From Acidobacteriaceae bacterium (GTDB lineage Bacteria > Acidobacteriota > Terriglobia > Bryobacterales > Bryobacteraceae), in the NCBI GenBank assembly GCA_019245255.1, contig JAFARV010000739.1, positions 1 to 5,680 of the forward strand: DNA of 5,680 bases. Direction: 5' to 3'. The translations under genes and the position numbers were made by a program. Under the pieces are notes generated by a model. The model was not told the DNA's origin. It did not search any database and saw only the letters and a list, made by a program, of their open reading frames with translations. This document shows, one piece after another, positions 1 through 4,980 of the stretch; position 1 is the first letter of the stretch, and every line of letters begins with the position of its first letter.

Positions 1-1846
1 ACACGCCGGTGACTACTGTGAAGGTGCCGAGTGGAAAATCCACCGTGATGTCCTTAAGGTTATGCTCGCTTGCACCTTTGACGGTAACCTTTAGCCCATT
101 TCCGGCGCGACGCAACGGTGGAACCGGGATCTCCATGCGTCCGGCCAGATACTCGCCGGTGAGCGAATCCTTTGCCTGCATAATCTGGGCAGGCGTGCCA
201 TGTGCAATGAGATCGCCACCGAGCCGCCCTGCGCGTGGACCGAGATCGATAACGTAATCTGCCCGCTCAATCGTTTCGGCATCGTGTTCGACTACAAGAA
301 CAGTATTCCCGAGATCGCGCAGATGATGAAGCGTATCGAGCAACCGCTGGTTATCGCGCGGATGCAGGCCGATCGACGGCTCGTCCAAAACATAAAGCAC
401 TCCGCGCAGCTTTGAACCTATTTGCGTCGCAAGACGGATGCGCTGTGCTTCGCCACCCGACAGAGTTGCCGAAGAACGCGCCAGGCTCAGATAATCGAGT
501 CCCACAGCACACAGAAACTGCAGCCGATTCTGGATCTCGTCAAGCACGCGCGCAACAATCTGCAACTCGCGTTCGGTGAACTGCCACGTTCGCATCAGCG
601 GCAGCGCGCGCGCAATCGGCATTTCGGTGAAGTCCGCAATCGAGACGCCCTTCACTGTTACGGCAAGACTGGAAGGCCGAAGCCGGCGGCCTTCACAGTC
701 GCGGCACTCGGAGGGTGACATGTACTCCATCAGCCAGTCGCGATAGGTCTCGCTGGCGCGTGCGAAATTCTCGTCCAGGATGCGCAAGATGCCCGGCCAC
801 TGAGAGTTGCCGTGAATCAATAAATTGCGTGTCTTCTTCGGGAACTCCTCAAAAGGTTTCGAAAGATCGAGGCCAAAGATCTCAGCAGCGTCCATCAAAG
901 CCGAAGACATGTAAGACGAGCTTGATCCGGGCCCAAGCGCGCCATCCAACAACGGCTTCGAAGGGTCGCAGATCACCTTCACTGGATCGAATGCCCACGT
1001 GCTTCCGACGCCTTTGCACGTTTCACACGCACCGTACGGGCTGTTGAAGGAGAAGGATCGGGGCTCGAGCTGCGGGATGCTGGTCCCGTCATTCGGACAT
1101 GCAAGCTTCTCAGAATAGAGCCGCTCTTCGCCATTCACGACAGAGATCACCACAAGCCCGCCGGCCCACTTCAGCGCAGTCTGAATTGACGATTCCAGGC
1201 GCTGCTCGATGCCGGGCTTCACGACAAGGCGATCGATGACAACCTCGATTGTGTGGTTCTTGCGTTTGTCCAGCTTGATCGGTTCATCAAATGTCAGGAG
1301 ATCGCCGTCAATGCGCGCCCGAAAACCTGCTTTCGCAACGGCATCGAGCTCCTTCTTGTACTCGCCTTTGCGGCCCCGCGCAATCGGAGCCAGTACCATA
1401 ATGCGCTCGCCCTGATGCCCGCTGAAAACCTGTTCGAGTATCTGCGTTGGGGATTGACGGGCGATCTCGGTGCCGCACACCGGGCAATGCGGAACGCCGA
1501 CGGACGAGTACAGAAGCCGCAGATAATCATAGATCTCAGTAACCGTCCCGACGGTCGATCGGGGGCTGCGGGAAGTGGTCTTTTGTTCAATGGAGATTGC
1601 GGGACTTAGACCGTCGATAGAATCGACTTCCGGCCGCTCCATCTGATCCAGGAACTGGCGCGCGTACGGGGATAGAGTTTCAACGTAGCGGCGCTGGCCT
1701 TCCGCATAGATGGTGTCGAAAGCCAGTGAGCTTTTCCCGGAACCGCTCAGACCCGTGATAACAGTGAACGTATTCCGCGGAATTTCAACACTGATGTTCT
1801 TCAGATTATGCTGGCGCGCGCCATGCACAGTAATGCGATCTAACAT
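1..1846 (-). CDS. uvrA: UvrABC excinuclease subunit A, N-terminal 615 residues (partial)
   Basis: UvrA is the cytoplasmic ATPase that, as a dimer with UvrB, finds bulky DNA lesions and loads UvrB in nucleotide excision repair. The frame is open from the ATG at 1846-1844 to the left edge, with no stop or frameshift. Visible motifs: the HNLKN-type start, Walker A GLSGSGKSS at residues 32-40 (K38), a CPVC pair at C121/C124, a zinc region near 250-277, a further CxxC at C381/C384, the ABC signature LSGGEAQR at 462-469, Walker B LYVLDEP at 484-490 and the H-loop EHD at 520-522. The window ends at TGV, directly before the expected second Walker A, so roughly the last third of a usual protein of about 940 residues is missing. 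In the zinc region C250, C274 and C277 are present but the second cysteine is D253. The start is chosen because family alignment begins here; an in-frame GTG at 1900 would add 18 atypical residues. No Shine-Dalgarno sequence precedes the ATG. It is divergent from mbfA. Identification is certain. Confidence 0.97.
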   Translation of the reverse strand, partial: MLDRITVHGARQHNLKNISVEIPRNTFTVITGLSGSGKSSLAFDTIYAEGQRRYVETLSPYARQFLDQMERPEVDSIDGLSPAISIEQKTTSRSPRSTVGTVTEIYDYLRLLYSSVGVPHCPVCGTEIARQSPTQILEQVFSGHQGERIMVLAPIARGRKGEYKKELDAVAKAGFRARIDGDLLTFDEPIKLDKRKNHTIEVVIDRLVVKPGIEQRLESSIQTALKWAGGLVVISVVNGEERLYSEKLACPNDGTSIPQLEPRSFSFNSPYGACETCKGVGSTWAFDPVKVICDPSKPLLDGALGPGSSSSYMSSALMDAAEIFGLDLSKPFEEFPKKTRNLLIHGNSQWPGILRILDENFARASETYRDWLMEYMSPSECRDCEGRRLRPSSLAVTVKGVSIADFTEMPIARALPLMRTWQFTERELQIVARVLDEIQNRLQFLCAVGLDYLSLARSSATLSGGEAQRIRLATQIGSKLRGVLYVLDEPSIGLHPRDNQRLLDTLHHLRDLGNTVLVVEHDAETIERADYVIDLGPRAGRLGGDLIAHGTPAQIMQAKDSLTGEYLAGRMEIPVPPLRRAGNGLKVTVKGASEHNLKDITVDFPLGTFTVVTGV

Positions 1847-1856
1847 TTCGAGAGGT

Positions 1857-1872
1857 GCACAGCGCTCTGTGC
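1857..1872. promoter_or_regulatory. 16-bp inverted repeat in the uvrA leader
   Basis: GCACAG and CTGTGC form perfect 6-base arms around a 4-base centre. The element lies 10 bases upstream of the uvrA start codon, where a ribosome binding site would be expected and is not found. As DNA it could be an operator; as uvrA mRNA it could fold into a short hairpin with a 4-base loop. The symmetry is seen directly; any role is inference. Confidence 0.35.
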
Positions 1873-1901
1873 GTTTTGGCCTACTTTCATTTTCTCGCAC
1901 C

Positions 1902-1925
1902 CTGTTTGCGGGGGAACAGTCGTTA
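1902..1925. promoter_or_regulatory. Candidate SOS-type operator region between uvrA and mbfA
   Basis: Two overlapping symmetrical elements are seen. CTGTT (1902-1906) and AACAG (1915-1919) are perfect 5-base inverted arms separated by 8 bases; this resembles the enterobacterial CTG-N10-CAG LexA box but is two bases too long. GAAC-AGTC-GTTA (1914-1925) matches the Bacillus/Actinobacteria-type LexA box GAAC-N4-GTTC at 7 of 8 fixed positions. uvrA is a classic LexA target, which makes the location sensible, but the LexA site of this lineage is unknown to me and both matches could be chance. Confidence 0.25.
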
Positions 1926-1934
1926 GGATGAGTT

Positions 1935-1960
1935 ATACGGCCGAGTCGGCGCGGCCGTGT
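1935..1960 (+). promoter_or_regulatory. Hairpin in the mbfA leader, adjacent to the ribosome binding site
   Basis: Positions 1935-1943 pair with 1952-1960 to give a 9-bp stem (eight Watson-Crick pairs and one T-G wobble) around the 8-base loop AGTCGGCG. Its core is the self-complementary CGGCCG on both sides. It ends two bases before the AGGTGA ribosome binding site, so in the mRNA it could affect ribosome access or transcript stability; as DNA the paired CGGCCG blocks could bind a dimeric regulator. There is no following T-run, so it is not a terminator of the usual kind. The pairing is seen; function is inference. Confidence 0.4.
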
Positions 1961-1961
1961 C

Positions 1962-1967
1962 AGGTGA
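1962..1967 (+). promoter_or_regulatory. Shine-Dalgarno sequence of mbfA
   Basis: AGGTGA lies 6 bases before the ATG at 1974 and is complementary to the 16S rRNA 3' end. It fixes the mbfA start and is the clearest ribosome binding site in the window; the downstream genes and uvrA have weak sites or none. Confidence 0.75.
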
Positions 1968-1973
1968 GCAAAT

Positions 1974-2933
1974 ATGGCAAAACACTTCAAGGATTTATCA
2001 GAACGCGAGATACTCGGCCTGGCAATTTCACTCGAGGAGGAAGACGGCCGAATCTATGGCGAGTTTGCCGAAAAGATGCGCAATGATTATCCCGCGACGG
2101 CCCGCATGCTCGAGGAGATGCAGGCAGAAGAATCACAGCATCGAGCCAGTCTGATTCAGCAGTATCGCTCGCGTTTTGGCGACCATATTCCTCTCATCCG
2201 GAGGCACGACGTAAAAGGTTTCGTTTCACGCCCGCCCGTCTGGCTGGTTGAGTCAATCGGACCGACCGCGGTGCGGCGGGCAGTCGATTCCATGGAATCG
2301 GAAACGACGAAGTTCTATCACTTTGCGCAAGCGCGCGTGAGCGACGCATCAACACGCCAACTGCTGGGCGATCTCGCCGAGGCAGAGATGAAGCATACTG
2401 CCACGGCCGAGGAAATGGAGAAACAGCATGTGACACCGCAGGCGCGTTTGCAGGAGGATGAGGCGTACCGGCGTACTCTGGTGCTGCAGTACATTCAACC
2501 GGGTCTCGCGGGGTTGATGGATGGATCGGTTTCAACATTAGCGCCGCTATTTGCAGCCGCTTTTGCAACCCACAAAAGTTGGGACGCTTTTCTGGTGGGC
2601 TTGGCGGCGTCGGTCGGCGCGGGTATTTCCATGGGCTTTGCGGAGGCGCTGTCGGATGACGGTTCTCTGACAGGACGAGGGAAGCCAGTGATACGTGGCG
2701 CAATCTGTGGTGTGATGACGACGGCGGGGGGTATTGGGCATACGCTGCCATATCTGATCGCCGACTTTCGAGTGGCCACGACGCTTGCCGTTTTCGTTGT
2801 GGCCGCTGAACTGGCTGCCATCAGCTTTGTGCGCCATAGATACATGGATACGCCGATCGTGCGAGCCACCATTCAGGTGGCCTTGGGAGGCGTGCTGGTA
2901 TTCCTTGCCGGTCTGTTTATCGGAAACTCATGA
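1974..2933 (+). CDS. mbfA: MbfA-type membrane-bound ferritin / VIT1 family iron exporter
   Basis: The 319-residue protein has two parts. Residues 1 to about 165 form a rubrerythrin/ferritin-like four-helix domain with di-iron-type ligands: the EEED cluster at 21-24, E53 with H56 (ExxH), E108/E110, and E138 with H141 (second ExxH). Residues from about 173 to 317 form a VIT1-like membrane domain with about five helices (near 174-198, 204-224, 240-262, 265-287, 296-316), carrying GLMDGSVSTLAP at 180-191 and the conserved MGFAEALSDDGSLTGRG at 220-236. Alphaproteobacterial MbfA, which shares this architecture and length, exports iron from the cytoplasm and gives tolerance to iron and peroxide; a VIT-type antiport mechanism and inner-membrane location are expected here by homology. 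AGGTGA at 1962-1967 supports the start. It is first in a cluster with an AhpD-like protein (4-base overlap) and a DNA ligase. No Irr-type or Fur-type box was recognised upstream. The protein looks complete. Confidence 0.93.
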   Translation: MAKHFKDLSEREILGLAISLEEEDGRIYGEFAEKMRNDYPATARMLEEMQAEESQHRASLIQQYRSRFGDHIPLIRRHDVKGFVSRPPVWLVESIGPTAVRRAVDSMESETTKFYHFAQARVSDASTRQLLGDLAEAEMKHTATAEEMEKQHVTPQARLQEDEAYRRTLVLQYIQPGLAGLMDGSVSTLAPLFAAAFATHKSWDAFLVGLAASVGAGISMGFAEALSDDGSLTGRGKPVIRGAICGVMTTAGGIGHTLPYLIADFRVATTLAVFVVAAELAAISFVRHRYMDTPIVRATIQVALGGVLVFLAGLFIGNS

Positions 2934-3307
2934 TCGAATACGAAGATGCAAGTGCGGAGGTCCGCACCGTTTTTGACGACATTCGTGCAACGCGCAAAAC
3001 CGAATACATCAATAACTTCTGGAAGGCGCTGGCGCACGACCCCGCCACATTGAGACGAATTTGGGACAGCTTGAAGGAAGTGATGGCGCCGGGCGCGCTG
3101 GATCCACTTACTAAAGAGCTGATTTACCTCGCTGTGAGCGCGACAAATCAGTGCGCGTACTGCATGGCCTCACATTCGGCGTCAGCCCGCAAGAAGGGAA
3201 TGACTGATGCGATGTTCGGTGAGTTGATGGCGGTGGTGGGGATGGCGAATCAGACGAATGCGCTCGCAGCAGGGTATCGGGTGCAAATTGATGAGTGTTT
3301 CCGGTAA
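2930..3307 (+). CDS. AhpD-like / carboxymuconolactone decarboxylase family protein
   Basis: This 125-residue protein carries the AhpD-type redox site C75-A-Y-C78 with H82 and an upstream E63. The spacing E-12-C-3-C-4-H equals that of the catalytic residues in mycobacterial AhpD (Glu118, Cys130, Cys133, His137), so a thiol-based peroxidase or disulfide reductase activity is likely. The extra active-site histidine of AhpD (His132) is Tyr77 here. The length is that of single-domain members of the family, shorter than true AhpD. The helical fold is expected to form oligomers in the cytoplasm; no signal peptide or membrane segment is seen. Its ATG overlaps the mbfA stop codon as ATGA, and the ribosome binding site is weak, which suggests translational coupling. 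Its partner reductase and true substrate cannot be told from sequence. The presence of CxxC argues against a lactone decarboxylase role. Confidence 0.88.
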   Translation: MIEYEDASAEVRTVFDDIRATRKTEYINNFWKALAHDPATLRRIWDSLKEVMAPGALDPLTKELIYLAVSATNQCAYCMASHSASARKKGMTDAMFGELMAVVGMANQTNALAAGYRVQIDECFR

Positions 3308-3310
3308 GCA

Positions 3311-4843
3311 ATGCTGTTCGCTGACGTCGTAGATACTTCTCGTCGAATCGCTTCGACCAGTAAGCGGCTCGAAAAGACCGGCCTGCTCGCACAGTTGATG
3401 AAGCGGCTTGCGCCGGAAGAGATCGATGTGGCGGTCGCTTTCCTTTCCGGCGCAGCGCGGCAGGGACGCATCGGGGTCGGCTACGCGACAGTCCGCGAAG
3501 CCATGCAGCCGCCCGCAGCGGAGCCGATGCTCGCGATTGCAGATGTCGACCATAGTCTTTCCGAACTTGCCGCCGTGCAGGGGCGCGGTTCCGAGCAGCG
3601 GAAGCGCGAGCTTTTAAGCGCTCTGCTCAATCGGGCTACCGAACCCGAACAGAAATTTCTGGTTGGCCTGCTCATGGGTGAGATTCGGCAAGGAGCGCTC
3701 GAAGGCATCATGCTGGATGCCATCGCTAAGGCCTCAGGCGTTGCCCCGGACCGAATACGTCGTGCAGCCATGATGGCCGGCGGCGTGGCGCGGATCGCGA
3801 GGCCAGCTCTCGAACGCGGAGAAACGGGTTTAACCGACTTCGATATTCAACTATTCCGGCCTGTGCAGCCGATGCTCGCTCAATCGGCCGAGGACGTGAA
3901 CGAAGCACTTGGAGAGCTTGGAAACGCAGCACTCGAGTACAAGCTTGATGGCGCGCGAATCCAGGTTCATAAGTCGGGGGACCAGGTTGCGGTTTACTCT
4001 CGCGCCATGAACGACGTTAGCGCCGCAATACCTGAGGTTGTCTCGGCGGTACGCGCGCTGCCTGCTCGTGACCTGATCCTCGATGGAGAGGTACTGAGCT
4101 TTGACACGAACGGTAGGCCATATCCATTCCAGGTGTCAATGCGCCGGTTTGGCCGCAAACTCGACGTGAATAGCCTGTTGAACGAGTTGCCGATGAAGCC
4201 GTATTGGTTCGACGTGCTTTACCACGACCGGCCGGTGATTGATGAGCCACAGCAGCGCCGGTTTGACGATCTCGCGGGCGTGGTCCCTGTAAGTAACCTG
4301 ATCCCACACCTCATAACTGCAAGCCCTGAACAGGCAGATGAATTCCTTCGCACCGCTCTCGATGCCGGACACGAAGGCATCATGGCCAAATCACCGGAAG
4401 CCGCTTACGCAGCAGGCGCTCGTGGCCAGAGCTGGCTTAAGATTAAGCAGCCTCGCACGCTGGACCTCGTGATTCTCGCGGCGGAGTGGGGAAACGGGCG
4501 CCGTCAGGGCTGGCTCAGCAACCTGCATCTGGGCGCACGTGACACTGTGAAAGGCGGCTTTGCCATGCTGGGGAAAACCTTCAAGGGCCTCACGGACGAG
4601 ATGCTCGCCTGGCAGACTAGTGAGTTCCAGAAGATTGAGATTGCGCGCGATAAATACACCGTGTATCTCGAACCAAAAATCGTCGCAGAGATAGCCTTTA
4701 ATGAAATCCAAATTAGCCCTCGGTACGTAAGCGGGCTCGCATTACGATTTGCCCGTGTGAAGCGGTACCGCCCCGACAAAATAGCCGAGGAGGCCGACAC
4801 ATTTGAGACAGTTCAGAGGCTGGCGGGAATCGCGTCGAGTTGA
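3311..4843 (+). CDS. ligB: ATP-dependent DNA ligase, LigB type
   Basis: This 510-residue enzyme seals nicks in duplex DNA through a lysine-AMP intermediate. Residues 1 to about 175 form the helical N-terminal DNA-binding domain (the MLFADVV start and RQGRIGVGYAT at 50-60 are typical of actinobacterial LigB). The adenylation and OB domains follow with all nucleotidyltransferase motifs: I, K211-LDGAR216 (K211 nucleophile); III, LDGE ending at E260; IIIa, FDVLY at 300-304; IV, EGIMAK at 355-360; V, WLKIK at 375-379; VI, RFARVKRYRPDK at 479-490. No polymerase or nuclease domain is fused, so it is not LigD, and no Ku gene is in view; replication presumably relies on a separate NAD-dependent LigA. 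The length agrees with LigB proteins of about 500 residues. It starts three bases after the AhpD-like stop codon with no strong ribosome binding site, consistent with coupled translation in the mbfA cluster. A role in repair of oxidative or iron-linked breaks is inferred from context only. The gene name follows family resemblance. Confidence 0.93.
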   Translation: MLFADVVDTSRRIASTSKRLEKTGLLAQLMKRLAPEEIDVAVAFLSGAARQGRIGVGYATVREAMQPPAAEPMLAIADVDHSLSELAAVQGRGSEQRKRELLSALLNRATEPEQKFLVGLLMGEIRQGALEGIMLDAIAKASGVAPDRIRRAAMMAGGVARIARPALERGETGLTDFDIQLFRPVQPMLAQSAEDVNEALGELGNAALEYKLDGARIQVHKSGDQVAVYSRAMNDVSAAIPEVVSAVRALPARDLILDGEVLSFDTNGRPYPFQVSMRRFGRKLDVNSLLNELPMKPYWFDVLYHDRPVIDEPQQRRFDDLAGVVPVSNLIPHLITASPEQADEFLRTALDAGHEGIMAKSPEAAYAAGARGQSWLKIKQPRTLDLVILAAEWGNGRRQGWLSNLHLGARDTVKGGFAMLGKTFKGLTDEMLAWQTSEFQKIEIARDKYTVYLEPKIVAEIAFNEIQISPRYVSGLALRFARVKRYRPDKIAEEADTFETVQRLAGIASS

Positions 4844-4844
4844 A

Positions 4845-4881
4845 TGCGCGATAAGCTAACCCCTAACTGACAGATCGCGCA
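4845..4881. repeat. Inverted and direct repeats after the ligase gene
   Basis: TGCGCGAT (4845-4852) and ATCGCGCA (4874-4881) are perfect 8-base inverted arms 21 bases apart. Overlapping them, CGCG-NN-AAGCTAA occurs twice in the same direction (4847-4859 and 4876-4888), a 29-base period. The first arm begins one base after the ligase stop codon. The stem could help end transcription or protect the 3' end of the mRNA, but the following sequence is AAAGCTAATT rather than a T-run, so a simple intrinsic terminator is not supported. Confidence 0.4.
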
Positions 4882-4904
4882 AAGCTAATTCGTTGCTCGC
4901 TCTT

Positions 4905-4941
4905 TGATCCGAAACCTGATCCGTCTGCGCTTTCAGATCAG
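4905..4941. repeat. GATC-centred repeats upstream of the MFS gene
   Basis: TGATCCG occurs twice in direct orientation (4905-4911 and 4917-4923, 12-base step, about one helical turn). CTGATC (4916-4921) and GATCAG (4936-4941) are inverted arms with a 14-base spacer. The elements sit just upstream of a possible -10 box, where an operator for the transporter would be expected. The repeats are seen; binding of a regulator is inference. Confidence 0.3.
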
Positions 4942-4944
4942 AGA

Positions 4945-4950
4945 TAAAAT
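4945..4950 (+). promoter_or_regulatory. Possible -10 box of the MFS gene
   Basis: TAAAAT differs from TATAAT at one position and lies 30 bases before the ATG at 4981, in a locally A/T-rich patch. No recognisable -35 hexamer sits 16-18 bases upstream, so the promoter would be weak or activator-dependent. Low certainty. Confidence 0.22.
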
Positions 4951-4980
4951 TTCCGAGTCCGCCTAATCTCATCCGCATTC

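Noticed and set aside
422..718. Plus-strand open frame inside the uvrA region
   Set aside because: It is antisense to conserved UvrA sequence including the ABC signature, and its translation is Arg/Gln-rich with no family resemblance.
1844..1900. Longer UvrA starting at the in-frame GTG at 1900
   Set aside because: The added residues are charged and unlike UvrA N-termini, which begin a few residues before the HGARQHNL-type motif as with the ATG at 1846.
1847..1973. Irr-type or Fur-type iron box upstream of mbfA
   Set aside because: I looked for TTAGAA-type inverted motifs and GATAATGATAATCATTATC-like stretches on both strands and found none.
2194..2751. 185-codon minus-strand open frame opposite mbfA
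   Set aside because: The translation is Pro/Ser/Arg-rich and low in complexity, and the opposite strand encodes a clear MbfA with conserved motifs over the same bases.
3311..4843. LigD-type end-joining ligase
   Set aside because: No polymerase or phosphoesterase domain is present, there is no adjacent Ku gene, and the N-terminal DNA-binding domain is that of LigB-type enzymes.
4844..4960. Intrinsic terminator between the ligase and MFS genes
   Set aside because: Two possible stems exist (4845-4881 and 4916-4941), but neither is followed by a T-run, so termination here is not supported.
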